In this document: positions 7,967-16,878 of the stretch, piece after piece
Numbering within the stretch: position 1 is the stretch's first letter
Layout: every line of letters begins with the position of its first letter
Assembly: GCF_900110415.1 (NCBI RefSeq)
Contig: NZ_FODR01000019.1
Span: forward strand, 23,688-87,687
Length of the DNA stretch: 64,000 nucleotides
Direction: 5' to 3'
Source of the DNA: Mucilaginibacter sp. OK283
Lineage (GTDB): Bacteria > Bacteroidota > Bacteroidia > Sphingobacteriales > Sphingobacteriaceae
The notes under the pieces: generated by a model
Databases searched by the model: none
The model's input: only the letters and a program-made list of their open reading frames with translations
Told to the model about the DNA's origin: nothing
Made by a program: the position numbers and the translations under genes

Positions 7967-8491
7967 ATGCCGGAAAAAATCATTCATATTCAATTTAACC
8001 GCGTACTTTTTGCGAGCGCGCAAAAAAGCCTTTGGAAATTTGCTATGCGGGGGGCTTTTAAGCAACATATTTATATGTCGGTAGTTGCGGCCATATTGAC
8101 GCTGATAGAATTCGTGCCCGACAATAAAAACCAGTTTTCTGTTAGCAAAACAATCGCCTCTGGGTTTATTTTTTACGTAACTTTAGTGTGGATAGGTTTG
8201 ATAGAACGATGGATAAAGCTCCAAAAGAGAATTAAAACCATTGGCGACCGGTTTGAAAAAGAAGGGATGGATTGCACCTATATTTTTAACGACGATGGCA
8301 TTTTTTACGAAGACAAAGAAAAATCCATGAAGCTGAGCTGGCAGCTTTTTAAACCTTTTGAAGCTTATAAGGATAACATATATATTAAACAGAAAGATAC
8401 GAGTTCTGTGGTATTTCACCTCAGCCGCCAGGAACTTGGCGATAAGGATTATGATGAGGTTTATGCCTTATTGGAAAAGAAAATAAGGTAA
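7967..8491 (+). CDS. YcxB-like membrane protein
   Basis: A 174-residue protein with two membrane segments (about residues 33-50 and 62-82) inside an N-terminal cytosolic leader, followed by a soluble C-terminal domain (YIFNDDGIFYEDKEKSMKLSWQLFKPFEAYKDNIYI...) that looks like the YcxB-like domain: beta strands with a Trp-containing middle and a helix at the end. The role of this family is not known. It stands alone between a terminator and a repeat region. Confidence 0.65.
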   Translation: MPEKIIHIQFNRVLFASAQKSLWKFAMRGAFKQHIYMSVVAAILTLIEFVPDNKNQFSVSKTIASGFIFYVTLVWIGLIERWIKLQKRIKTIGDRFEKEGMDCTYIFNDDGIFYEDKEKSMKLSWQLFKPFEAYKDNIYIKQKDTSSVVFHLSRQELGDKDYDEVYALLEKKIR

Positions 8492-8577
8492 AGTTAAGCA
8501 TAAAAAAAACACCTAATCAATTTGGTTGCACAACTGGCGATCAGGGCAATCGCTTTTGAAAGTTGATCCTGAAGAAA

Positions 8578-8655
8578 GGGAGCTCCTAAGGAGCAAAAAG
8601 GGTTGAACTATTCGTTTTCTACAAACAGGTAGCCTCTACGAGGCAACTTAAAAGT
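8578..8655 (+). repeat. Intergenic paired palindromes GAGCTCCTAAGGAGC / GCCTCTACGAGGC
   Basis: Two small hairpin-forming words, GGAGCTCCTAAGGAGC and AGCCTCTACGAGGCA, are joined by TTTTCTACAAACAGGT. No ORF spans them. They fill the gap between the convergent YcxB-like and di-heme oxidoreductase genes. Confidence 0.5.
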
Positions 8656-8764
8656 GTATTATCTTGTAACGGTTAACCGTTTGTAGCTGAAAAGTTTTTT
8701 TTCCTGAACTGGTGATTATCCAACCCTTATATACCTAAGAAGAAAACTTTATTTCAGGTTTCTC

Positions 8765-10138
8765 TTACAAACTTCCCAAAAACTTTAATACCAACGCCCT
8801 GTCAGACTTCGACAGTTTGGAGAAGTATACTTTAGAAGTTTCAGCTTCGCCGCCGTGCCACATAATGGCTTCCGTTACGGATCGTGCGCGACCATCATGT
8901 AAATAATAGCCTGGGCTGTTCACTTTTTCGAATAAACCGAGGCCCCAAAGCGAGGCTGTACGCCATTCCTGTCCGCCGGCCAAAAAGTCGGGGCGGTTAT
9001 CGGCAAGGCCGGGGCCCATGTCATGTACAAGTATATCTGTGTAGGGGTGTATCACCTGGTTTGATAAAGGTGCGAAAGCTACGTTTACCTCCGTGGTAAG
9101 GGTTTGCCGGTGGCAAACGGCACATTTGGCAGCCTTAAACAGCGCCTCTCCCTTTTTGCAATCAGCGTCGGTAACGTCGCGCCGGGCCGGCACGGCAAGG
9201 GTAGCGGCATAAAACCTTACTGCGTTTAGGGTGCTGTCCGGCAATTCAGGGTCGTCCTTCAGTTCATCATCCTGAATTTGCCCAAAACTGCTTTCAACCG
9301 GGAATATCCGGTTGGTAACGCCGATGTCCTGGTTATATGCTGCAGCAACCTGCGTTAATATTGATGCCGTATTTGCTTTCCATCCAAACCTGCCCAACTG
9401 GCGCGATTGCGTGGTAACATCCCAAACATAATTGGCCTTACCTTTTATGCCATCACCATCTGCATCGTTAGGGTCGGCCATGGCAACAATTTCATTTTCG
9501 GGTACAGCCTCCAATAAGCCCAGGCCAAACATTGGGGGCGCCAGGCGGGGCGAGAGCAGGTAACTGCCGGATATAGCTGTATATAAATTGGTAAGGGTAT
9601 AAGCGGGCGCCCTTAATTCATAAGTTTCGCCATCGGCAAAGCTGTACGTTGTATAAGTGTAGGCAATGTTTATTTTAGCCTCGGGCACCTGGCCAAATAC
9701 CGCCTTATCCTGTAGTTGCAATCCATAGCCTGGTACGGGCAAAGGGCCGCCATGGGCATCGGCGCCAGGCAGGCTGATACGCACCAGCAGCGACGAACGC
9801 GACTCGCCCGCGGTAGGCAAACCAATACCATCATTATGATGGCATGATATACATGACGTGTTATTAAAAATAGTGCCTAACCCGCTGTTAATAGGTGCAG
9901 GCGCGGTAACAAATATTTTGCTGAAAGCCGCATCGCCAAAGCCATGTACCTTTTGATCATAATCTGACATGCCGGAGAACATATTACTGAACGCATGCGA
10001 TGTGATATCAAATACCGTAGTTATCCCACCCGAAAGGCGCTCGTCATATCCTGTATCAGGAAACTGAGCCGCCTTTTGGCATTGTGATAAAATAAGTACT
10101 AAAAATGCTAATACGCCTACTACCGTTAACTTTTTCAC
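8765..10138 (-). CDS. Di-heme oxidoreductase (DUF1111) lipoprotein
   Basis: A 457-residue envelope protein with a lipobox (LILSQC, Cys20) and two heme c sites, CISCH in the N-terminal third and CAVCH in the C-terminal third. The spacing and the ending LHDGRARSVTEAIMWHGGEA are those of the DUF1111 'thiol oxidoreductase' family, related to MauG-like di-heme enzymes. It is the last gene of an operon with a barrel protein, a Rieske protein and an imelysin; in many bacteria imelysin and DUF1111 genes occur together in iron-responsive loci. Heme attachment needs cytochrome c maturation, and ccmB lies just beyond the operon. Confidence 0.88.
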   Translation of the reverse strand: MKKLTVVGVLAFLVLILSQCQKAAQFPDTGYDERLSGGITTVFDITSHAFSNMFSGMSDYDQKVHGFGDAAFSKIFVTAPAPINSGLGTIFNNTSCISCHHNDGIGLPTAGESRSSLLVRISLPGADAHGGPLPVPGYGLQLQDKAVFGQVPEAKINIAYTYTTYSFADGETYELRAPAYTLTNLYTAISGSYLLSPRLAPPMFGLGLLEAVPENEIVAMADPNDADGDGIKGKANYVWDVTTQSRQLGRFGWKANTASILTQVAAAYNQDIGVTNRIFPVESSFGQIQDDELKDDPELPDSTLNAVRFYAATLAVPARRDVTDADCKKGEALFKAAKCAVCHRQTLTTEVNVAFAPLSNQVIHPYTDILVHDMGPGLADNRPDFLAGGQEWRTASLWGLGLFEKVNSPGYYLHDGRARSVTEAIMWHGGEAETSKVYFSKLSKSDRALVLKFLGSL

Positions 10139-10146
10139 TTGTATAA

Positions 10147-11220
10147 TTAGTCTGTAATATTTGCTTCAATAAAAGCGTTCAAATCAACGCTCAGCGTGGT
10201 TTGTAATGTGGCTATAGCGTCTTGTGTAGCCTTGATCTGGCCGCGCTGGTTGTATATGGCTTTTTCAAAAGTTTGGGTTATGGTGCCAAATGATGCCAAC
10301 ACCGCGTTGTACTGCGTTTTGATTTTTGCATCCAGCGAAGCATTTTTTGCGGCAACCAATGTGCTTAGGCTCGCGGTGCCGCTTGTACCATTATAAGTGC
10401 AGGTGTACACATTCAGTATGCCCTTGATATTGTTTGTAAAATCGGTAGTGGAGTTATGCGAAAACGACGATTCGTCCAATGTACTATCACGGGCAGCATA
10501 AGGCTCTTCCATTTTGCCGGTGCCAACCTCTTCGCAGATATCCGACATGGCGCCAACCATTGCTTTAAAGAGGCTTTTCCGGGTTTTAAATACCGCGCTT
10601 CCTTTGCCTGCGGTTGTTACCGTTGCCGAGTAATTGCCACCTGTAGCCGCCCAACTGTCGCGTAACTGGGAGGTGGTATTAACGAGGCTTTGGGTTGTTG
10701 AGGCCAGGAACAGTTTTTCGCGTGCTGTAATATCGGTTGCCTTTTTGGTGCCGCCAACTCCGAATATGATATATTCAATAGCGTGAAACCCTTTGGCAGT
10801 GCCATCAAGCTTATCAATATCGGCAACAGCCAATGAGCCCGAACTGGCCAGCAAACCGTCAACATCCAGCTTGTTTAGCGGCCAGCTATCCATTGTGGGG
10901 TCGTAGTCATTGTCTTCAACCGGGCCAAACAAAAAGCCTTCGCATGCTTCCCATGGCGCGCGGGTGGCTTTCCAGGCATTTTGCGCAGCTAAAAGGTTGG
11001 CTGCATTTGGGGTAGCAATTAAAGCCGTAACAGCCGTTTGCAACACCACTGCATTTGCCTGTATCTGTACGTAGTTGGGGTTTGCAACAACGTTTACAAA
11101 ATCGGTTATCACCTGGGCTTCCACGTCGGTAGTTACCGGTGCGGTTGTTGTATTGCTCTTGCTGCAGGCGCCCAAACCGAGCGCGGTTATGCAAACCAAT
11201 GCGAGTAAGTTATTTTTCAT
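10147..11220 (-). CDS. Imelysin-family lipoprotein
   Basis: A 357-residue helical lipoprotein (lipobox LGAC, Cys19) with the imelysin signature GxHxxE in KGFHAIEYIIFG. Imelysins (IrpA-, EfeO-like) are envelope proteins tied to iron uptake and are often induced by iron limitation. The gene sits 8 nt upstream of the di-heme oxidoreductase gene and 7 nt after the Rieske gene, so all are surely co-transcribed. The glutamate and histidine of GxHxxE are probable metal ligands. Whether it transports, stores or senses iron cannot be told from sequence. Confidence 0.88.
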   Translation of the reverse strand: MKNNLLALVCITALGLGACSKSNTTTAPVTTDVEAQVITDFVNVVANPNYVQIQANAVVLQTAVTALIATPNAANLLAAQNAWKATRAPWEACEGFLFGPVEDNDYDPTMDSWPLNKLDVDGLLASSGSLAVADIDKLDGTAKGFHAIEYIIFGVGGTKKATDITAREKLFLASTTQSLVNTTSQLRDSWAATGGNYSATVTTAGKGSAVFKTRKSLFKAMVGAMSDICEEVGTGKMEEPYAARDSTLDESSFSHNSTTDFTNNIKGILNVYTCTYNGTSGTASLSTLVAAKNASLDAKIKTQYNAVLASFGTITQTFEKAIYNQRGQIKATQDAIATLQTTLSVDLNAFIEANITD

Positions 11221-11227
11221 AGGTAAG

Positions 11228-11650
11228 TTAAATTAGATGGATGATTACTTGATCTGATTGTATTTCTGTTTTGTACTTTTTTAACGGCCGCTCGGCCGGG
11301 CCGGTAATTACTTTACCTTCACCGTTAAAAGCGCTGCCATGCAAATCGCATTTATAGCCGTTACCGGTAGGCATTAACTGGTTATCGGCATGGGTACATT
11401 TTAAGAGCAAAGCGGTATAGCTGCCATCGGCCTCCTTTTTTAGGCCGATATTATAATACTGATTTTTAGGTTGGATAAGCTGGAAATTGGTTGTGCCGAA
11501 GATGGCAACCGGTACGCTTACCGCGTTATTGGCTACACCTGTTTTGTAAACAGGTAAAGTAGCACAACCAGATAAAGATGCCGTTATCATACCTGCGCCG
11601 ACAGCTACACACAATGAGCACGACTGTTTGATGAATTTCCTTCTGTGCAT
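11228..11650 (-). CDS. Rieske 2Fe-2S lipoprotein
   Basis: A 140-residue protein with RRKFIK followed by a hydrophobic stretch and LSGC (Cys29), i.e. a twin-arginine-like lipoprotein signal. The Rieske cluster ligands are complete: Cys85-Thr-His87 and Cys101-Asp-Leu-His104, followed by GSAFNGEGKVITGPAERPL. A cofactor-loaded protein exported folded would explain the Tat-like signal. Its place between a barrel protein and imelysin/di-heme genes suggests it passes electrons within the envelope, perhaps to or from the di-heme protein. A stand-alone bc1-type subunit is unlikely, as no cytochrome b is near. Confidence 0.88.
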   Translation of the reverse strand: MHRRKFIKQSCSLCVAVGAGMITASLSGCATLPVYKTGVANNAVSVPVAIFGTTNFQLIQPKNQYYNIGLKKEADGSYTALLLKCTHADNQLMPTGNGYKCDLHGSAFNGEGKVITGPAERPLKKYKTEIQSDQVIIHLI

Positions 11651-11662
11651 ATAAAGCCTCCT

Positions 11663-12904
11663 TTAAAATGAATATCCCACGCCCAGGTTTATCAGCGTGT
11701 TGCCGGTTTGATAAGGCCGTGCTACCGGGCTTGGGTTTATTACCAATGCCGGGTTTTGCACGCCTGTATGGGCCAGCCTTACGTCGGCTTTTACTACCAC
11801 GTTGCGGAGCGGTAGATAGGTAAAGCCCGCAACTACAAAATTTTGGTTAAGCGTTTGGTCGGTTAACCCATTTGCAGGGATGCCCGAATTTAAATTGAGC
11901 TTTTCATCACGCACAAAAACAATGAGCTGGGCCGGACTAATTTTGCCGTAGTTTTGGCGAAAAAGCAAATCGTAGCCAATTTCGGCATAAGCGCCATACA
12001 TGTTTTTCGGGGTATTGCTGGCATAGGCACGGTTAATCTTGTCTGCATCCGGGATAGATGCTATAGTGCCCAATACCTTAACCGAAAGGCCCAGGGAATT
12101 GTATTGAATGTTGCCTTCGCCCATAGCCACGGGTGTACCAAATATGCCCGAATTTAGGCCGAGGCTATCGGCCTCAGTTTTCCTGAGTCCCACGGTGCCG
12201 CCGTAGTAGCCCGATAGCTGGGCTTTAAAGCTACCCTGGTAATATTGTAAAGCGCCGGTTACGGCAAGATTGGTACCTGTAGCATTGCGCCCTTCAAAAC
12301 GACCATCAACTATCCCTGTTCCGTGTGTAAAGCCGGCAGCGCTTAATCCATTCATTATCCCTACTGAGTAATTAACGGGCAGGTTATTTAAGCGGCCATA
12401 AAAACCGATGCCCAGTTCGCGCCAGGTAGCCGGGATAACCAATGTTTCTACATAGTTACGTTCGTTCCCATTAAAGGTAGTAGGCAGGTGGTTTTCGTTC
12501 AGGATGCCTATGCGTGGTAAAAACAAACCGGCCACGACATATTGGTTGGGATTAAGGCTAAATTTTAAGTAGGCCTGCTCGATGGTAATCTCGCCCCCGG
12601 GCTCGCCACCGTTAACTTTGGCGTCTTCTAGCTCAAGTTCAGAGAAAAACGAAATCCTGTCGCTAAACTTATGGCCCACAAAAAGCACAAAACGTTCCAG
12701 GTCAACTTTGGCGGTCCCATGATTGGAGTTGTATTGATAAAAAGCATTTCCGTAGCCGCCTATTGAAGTGTTGGTGAGGATAGCGCTTTTTGCGGTATTG
12801 TTATTAAGGGAATCTTCCGCTGTCGAATTATTCGGCTGCTGCGCTAATAGAGTGCCCGATATAAATAAAGATATTATGAATAACGTATAGTTTTTGCCAT
12901 GCAT
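11663..12904 (-). CDS. Outer-membrane beta-barrel porin-like protein
   Basis: 413 residues from the ATG at 12904: a signal peptide (LFIISLFISGTLLAQ), then a long series of amphipathic strands (SIGGYGNAFYQYN, KFSLNPNQYVVAGLFLPRIG, NLPVNYSVGIMNG) ending in NLGVGYSF, the terminal-aromatic barrel closure. It resembles phosphate-selective-porin-like barrels. An in-frame ATG at 12928 lies inside the promoter -7 box and is rejected. It leads a four-gene operon, so it probably forms the outer-membrane channel for the Rieske, imelysin and di-heme partners. Confidence 0.8.
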   Translation of the reverse strand: MHGKNYTLFIISLFISGTLLAQQPNNSTAEDSLNNNTAKSAILTNTSIGGYGNAFYQYNSNHGTAKVDLERFVLFVGHKFSDRISFFSELELEDAKVNGGEPGGEITIEQAYLKFSLNPNQYVVAGLFLPRIGILNENHLPTTFNGNERNYVETLVIPATWRELGIGFYGRLNNLPVNYSVGIMNGLSAAGFTHGTGIVDGRFEGRNATGTNLAVTGALQYYQGSFKAQLSGYYGGTVGLRKTEADSLGLNSGIFGTPVAMGEGNIQYNSLGLSVKVLGTIASIPDADKINRAYASNTPKNMYGAYAEIGYDLLFRQNYGKISPAQLIVFVRDEKLNLNSGIPANGLTDQTLNQNFVVAGFTYLPLRNVVVKADVRLAHTGVQNPALVINPSPVARPYQTGNTLINLGVGYSF

Positions 12905-12925
12905 CGTCGTATGATTCTTTGATGA

Positions 12926-12963
12926 CAAAACTATATTTTAATTAGACTTAATCCAAATTAAGT
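12926..12963 (-). promoter_or_regulatory. Operon promoter with inverted-repeat operator
   Basis: On the minus strand TTTG (12957-12954), exactly 20 bp, then TAGTTTTG (12933-12926) matches the Bacteroidota consensus. The inverted repeat ACTTAAT-CCAA-ATTAAGT (12946-12963) covers the -33 box, as a repressor site would. Given the imelysin operon, an iron-responsive Fur/DtxR-type protein is a fair guess, not shown. Confidence 0.8.
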
Positions 12964-13070
12964 TTAAAATCATTCTAAATAATATTATTAAAAAGTAAAG
13001 AATGATAGCGCTTATTGCACGGATGTATATTCAAAAAATAAGAGACTTGATAATGTAGATTTTCAGGGAT

Positions 13071-13754
13071 TCAATCGCGCCACAAATAAGGAAAAAGCAA
13101 TAACGCGGTAGTAATTACGATAGCGTTAATGGCGAACAAAACCCCGATATCGCCGTAACTCAGGCTCCGCTCTATGCCATCCATTGCCCTTTTACTCAGG
13201 CGGATAAGGATAAGTATCACTGGTATAATTACCGGGAAGCTTAAAATAGCCATGAGCGTGCCGTTGTTGCCGGCTTTTGATGCTATGGCCGATATCATGG
13301 TAAATACTGTTGAAAAGCTGATGCTGCCCATTAAAACCGCCAGCAAATAAAACCATAGGTCGCCAAGTTTATTGGTAAAAAAAACCTGGTATACCAGCAG
13401 GGCCAAAAAGCTGATGAGTGTCATCAGTAAAATATTGTATATGGTTTTTGAAAGTATAATAGCCTGCGGGCTGGCTATGGAGTAATAATAAAGCAGCCTG
13501 CTTTTACTTTCCTGCATAAAGCTTTTGGCAATGGCATTTACCGATGCAAACAGCATAATGATCCAGAACAGTACATTCCATACCAGTGGATAGGCGGTGG
13601 TACCGCTGAGACCCGAATTTTGGTTAAACGAAATATAGCAAACAAACACGGTGGATACCACGTACAGCAAAACCCCATTAAAAGCATATTTCGACCGCCA
13701 CTCCAGCAAAATTTCTTTTTTTAACAAATGAATGGTTTCCTGAACAAGCTTCAT
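13071..13754 (-). CDS. ccmB: Heme exporter / cytochrome c maturation protein CcmB
   Basis: A 227-residue membrane protein with six hydrophobic segments. The start KKEILLEWRSKYAFNGVLLY and the SKSRLLYYYSIASPQAIILSKTIYN loop are CcmB hallmarks. CcmB is the membrane partner of the CcmA ATPase in system I cytochrome c maturation. Neither ccmA nor ccmC adjoins, which is common in Bacteroidota, where ccm genes are scattered. The product would serve the c-type di-heme protein encoded nearby. Confidence 0.85.
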   Translation of the reverse strand: MKLVQETIHLLKKEILLEWRSKYAFNGVLLYVVSTVFVCYISFNQNSGLSGTTAYPLVWNVLFWIIMLFASVNAIAKSFMQESKSRLLYYYSIASPQAIILSKTIYNILLMTLISFLALLVYQVFFTNKLGDLWFYLLAVLMGSISFSTVFTMISAIASKAGNNGTLMAILSFPVIIPVILILIRLSKRAMDGIERSLSYGDIGVLFAINAIVITTALLLFPYLWRD

Positions 13755-13793
13755 GCGGCAAAGGTAATAATTTGTGATAAGGGATTTCAGGCA

Positions 13794-13825
13794 TTTGTTT
13801 GATAGCCGGGATTACTTTAATTTTG
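13794..13825 (+). promoter_or_regulatory. ogt promoter
   Basis: TTTG at 13794-13797, 20 bp, then TAATTTTG at 13818-13825: a full match to the Bacteroidota -33/-7 pattern, 19 nt before the ATG at 13845. Confidence 0.75.
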
Positions 13826-13844
13826 ATTACAATTAATAACCAAA

Positions 13845-14330
13845 ATGCCCATAGCTTATTATCGTACACCTATCGGAATCGTCCGCATTACCCAGGATGG
13901 CGATTTTATTTCGGGGATCTCTATCCGGGACGAGGAATATGAGATAGAGCCGGCCTGCACGCCGCTCCTGCAAATGGCTATTGACCAGTTGCAGGAATAT
14001 TTTGATGGGACAAGAAAGACCTTCGATTTCCCTATTAAGCAACCGGGTACCGATTTTCAGCAGCAGGTTTGGGAATGCCTTTTAAATATTGAGTACGGCA
14101 CCACAACAACCTATGCGCAGCAATCAAACCAAATGAACAACCCTTTGGCCATTAGGGCCATTGCGGCGGCCAACGGAAAAAATCACCTTTGGGTTGTAGT
14201 ACCCTGCCACCGGGTGATAGGATCAGACGGCAGCTTAACCGGGTACGCCGGCGGCCTTTGGCGCAAACAATGGCTGTTACAACATGAAGCCAATGTTATG
14301 GGCGTGGGGCAAACCAGGTTAAACTTTTAG
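13845..14330 (+). CDS. ogt: Methylated-DNA-[protein]-cysteine S-methyltransferase
   Basis: A suicide DNA-repair protein that moves the methyl group from O6-methylguanine to its own cysteine. The 161-residue product contains the active-site motif VVPCHRVIGSDGSLTGYAGG and the DNA-binding helix region TTYAQQSNQMNNPLAIRAIAAANGKN. There is no Ada-type N-terminal domain. It overlaps the 3' end of the convergent hybrid kinase gene by 12 nt. Confidence 0.95.
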   Translation: MPIAYYRTPIGIVRITQDGDFISGISIRDEEYEIEPACTPLLQMAIDQLQEYFDGTRKTFDFPIKQPGTDFQQQVWECLLNIEYGTTTTYAQQSNQMNNPLAIRAIAAANGKNHLWVVVPCHRVIGSDGSLTGYAGGLWRKQWLLQHEANVMGVGQTRLNF

Positions 14331-16262
14331 TTTATACGTACCTGCACTTAAAAGCCTGCTCATTTTTTCGTGCAATTGATGCGGCTGAAATGGTTTCGAC
14401 AACACATCATTCATACCGGCTGTTAAGGCCTCTTGCTGCTCATGGCCAAATGAGGCTGCCGAAAGTGATATGATAGGTATGCTCCGTTTGGGTTCCACAA
14501 AATCAACCCTGATGTTTTTTGCCGTTTCGTAACCATTCATATCGGGCATATGGGTATCCATCAGTATAATGTCGTAGTGGTTGGTTCTTAACTTATCAAG
14601 TGCTTTGCGGCCGTTATCAACCATATCCACCTGTACCTGCCAGTCTTTCAATATTTTGGATAGCATAAACTGGTTTACCATATTATCTTCGGCTACCAAT
14701 ACGCTTACATTAAAAAAGGGGGCGAGTGTTTTTTCTGGTTTCGCACCCGCCTTTTCAACCGGTTTGGCCGAAATTGTGTACCAGTTATAGAAACTGAAGT
14801 TGCTGCCCTCGCCTACTTTGCTGCTTACTGTAAGTTCGCCGCCTTTAAGCTCAACCAATCTTTTTACAATGGTAAGCCCAAGGCCTGTGCCACCGTATTT
14901 GCTAACGGTATCCTCATCGGCTTGCTCAAACGATTCAAACACCCGGTTAACCTTATCTTCCGGAATTCCTATACCCGTATCTTCAACACTATATTTTACC
15001 CGCACCTTATCGGCGTTCCTTTGTATAACCGATACTTTTAGCTTTACATAACCCCTTTCGGTAAACTTTATGGCATTGCTAAGCAAGTTCATCAGTATCT
15101 GGTTTAAGCGCAACGAATCAACCATCAGGTATGGGGGTAAGTCAGGATCTATTTCTAATAAAAACTCTATGTTTCTTTCGTCGGCCCTAAATTTCAGCAG
15201 GTCGAATACCGATTTGATAATATCGCGCACGTTGCCTGCCGTACGGATAATGTTAAACTTGCCCGCCTCTATTTTAGAAATATCCAGCACATCGTTAATA
15301 ACCCCTAATAGTGATTTTGACGAAGTATCCAACAAATCAAGCATACCCTTCTGTTGTTCGTCTATATTGGTTTTGAGCAGCATACTGGTAATACCAATAA
15401 TGCCGTTAACCGGAGTCCGCAGTTCATGGCTCATGTTGGCCAAAAAAGTTTCCTTAACTTTTTTAGTGTATTCTGCCTCCTCTTTTGATTTGATAAGTTG
15501 TTCCTGGTAGCTTTTTTGGGGCGATATATCGCTGATATTGATAAATATCATTTTATTATGGTACGACGCCCGGCACTCGCCCCATATTACCCGTTTATCA
15601 AAACGTTCAAACCGGCCTTCAAATACCGCGAAAGCCAGGTTATCTTTAATAATTTCGCCCAGTTTTTTCCGGAATGCAGGCTGATGCTCGGCAATGGCAA
15701 GGTTAACAACGCTTGTACCTTGTAATTCGCCGGGTTTAAAACCCAAAATATTTTCTACAGCAGGGTTAATATTTTCAATCCTCAGGGTTTGCGCATCAAC
15801 AGAGCAAATGATATCTGCAGAGTTTTTTACAACTATCGAGTAGTTTTGCAACTCCTGGTTTTTGAGTTTTATTTCGGCCTGTGCACGGGCCAGGTGAACA
15901 AATGAATCAACTTTAGCCGATGTTATATATGGGTCGAGCGGCTTATACAGGTAATCAACTGCGCCGGTGCCAAGGCCTTTAACAGCGTATTTGGTTTCCT
16001 TTGATATTGCGGTAACAAAAATCACCATGATATCTTTGGTCCTTGGGTTCGATTTGAGCATTTCAACCAGCTCAAATCCATCCATTTCGGGCATTTGTAC
16101 ATCCACCAATGCTATGGCAATTTGGGTTTCCCAGGCTATTTTAAGCGCCTCGTTAGGGGATGTTGTAGAAAATATACGGATGTCATCGCGTTTTAATAAG
16201 GCCTCAAGCGCTATTATGTTCTCTTCTCTGTCATCAACAATAAGAATATTCACAGGGGTCAT
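14319..16262 (-). CDS. Hybrid sensor kinase, REC-PAS-HisKA-HATPase-REC
   Basis: A soluble 647-residue kinase. The N-terminal receiver (residues 1-120, phospho-acceptor Asp54 in LVDVQMPEMDGFE) is followed by a PAS domain (about 140-250), the dimerisation helix with His279 (FLANMSHELRTPVNG), the ATPase domain (DTGIGIP, GGTGLGL) and a second receiver (about 525-640, LMDTHMPDMNGYE). With a receiver in front and no membrane part, it is probably phosphorylated by the upstream CHASE3 kinase. It ends the operon kinase-CheR-CheB-kinase, 28 nt after cheB. Confidence 0.92.
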   Translation of the reverse strand: MTPVNILIVDDREENIIALEALLKRDDIRIFSTTSPNEALKIAWETQIAIALVDVQMPEMDGFELVEMLKSNPRTKDIMVIFVTAISKETKYAVKGLGTGAVDYLYKPLDPYITSAKVDSFVHLARAQAEIKLKNQELQNYSIVVKNSADIICSVDAQTLRIENINPAVENILGFKPGELQGTSVVNLAIAEHQPAFRKKLGEIIKDNLAFAVFEGRFERFDKRVIWGECRASYHNKMIFINISDISPQKSYQEQLIKSKEEAEYTKKVKETFLANMSHELRTPVNGIIGITSMLLKTNIDEQQKGMLDLLDTSSKSLLGVINDVLDISKIEAGKFNIIRTAGNVRDIIKSVFDLLKFRADERNIEFLLEIDPDLPPYLMVDSLRLNQILMNLLSNAIKFTERGYVKLKVSVIQRNADKVRVKYSVEDTGIGIPEDKVNRVFESFEQADEDTVSKYGGTGLGLTIVKRLVELKGGELTVSSKVGEGSNFSFYNWYTISAKPVEKAGAKPEKTLAPFFNVSVLVAEDNMVNQFMLSKILKDWQVQVDMVDNGRKALDKLRTNHYDIILMDTHMPDMNGYETAKNIRVDFVEPKRSIPIISLSAASFGHEQQEALTAGMNDVLSKPFQPHQLHEKMSRLLSAGTYKLKV

Positions 16263-16290
16263 GTAATATTGATTAGTGTATGGTGAAATA

Positions 16291-16878
16291 CTATGTGCTT
16301 AATAATTTAAAAATTTCGTCAGTATGTAAAATATATTCCGCGGCTCCAATGCTAATTGCCGCCGCCGGCATTTCGTCCATCTCTGCATCTTCGGGATGCT
16401 GGGCAATTGTTGTAGCGCCACTATTCCTTAATTTAAGCAATCCCTCTGCACCATCCTGGTTTGCACCCGATAGCAGTATTGCCATGCACCGCTCTTTGTA
16501 AACTTCGGCAGCGCTTTCAAAGGTAACATCAATTGATGGCTTTGAAAACCATACCGGTTCTGACACGTCAAGTGCAAATGTTCCCTCTTTTTCAATTAAG
16601 ATATGATAATTCGCAGGCGCTATATAAATGGTATTCTTATTCAGAATATCCTTGTCGCCAATTTCGCGCATTAACATACGGCTGTTTTCTGCAAAGAGTT
16701 TTTCAATCTCGCTGAAAAAATTTTTCTTGCGGTGAATTACTATAATTACAGTTTTGTTTAGGTTGGGATCCAGCAATTTAACTATCTGGAACAAGAGTTT
16801 AAACGAACCGGCAGAACCACCGAGCAGCAGTATTTCGGCGGTTTTCCATCGTTCAACCAGGTTTTTATCAGGAGCCAA
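16291..16878 (-). CDS. cheB: CheB-type methylesterase, stand-alone catalytic domain
   Basis: 195 residues equal the CheB esterase domain without a receiver. The catalytic triad is visible: Ser22 in LLGGSAGS, His49 in IVIHRKK and Asp142 in LSGANQDGAEG. It would remove methyl groups from glutamates that the CheR encoded just upstream (11-nt gene overlap) puts on. No chemoreceptor is encoded here, so the target may be the coiled-coil part of the CHASE3 kinase (inference). Confidence 0.9.
   Translation of the reverse strand: MAPDKNLVERWKTAEILLLGGSAGSFKLLFQIVKLLDPNLNKTVIIVIHRKKNFFSEIEKLFAENSRMLMREIGDKDILNKNTIYIAPANYHILIEKEGTFALDVSEPVWFSKPSIDVTFESAAEVYKERCMAILLSGANQDGAEGLLKLRNSGATTIAQHPEDAEMDEMPAAAISIGAAEYILHTDEIFKLLST

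Noticed and set aside
12905..12928. Eight-codon longer start for the porin-like protein
   Set aside because: The ATG at 12928 lies inside the promoter -7 box, so it cannot be on the transcript.
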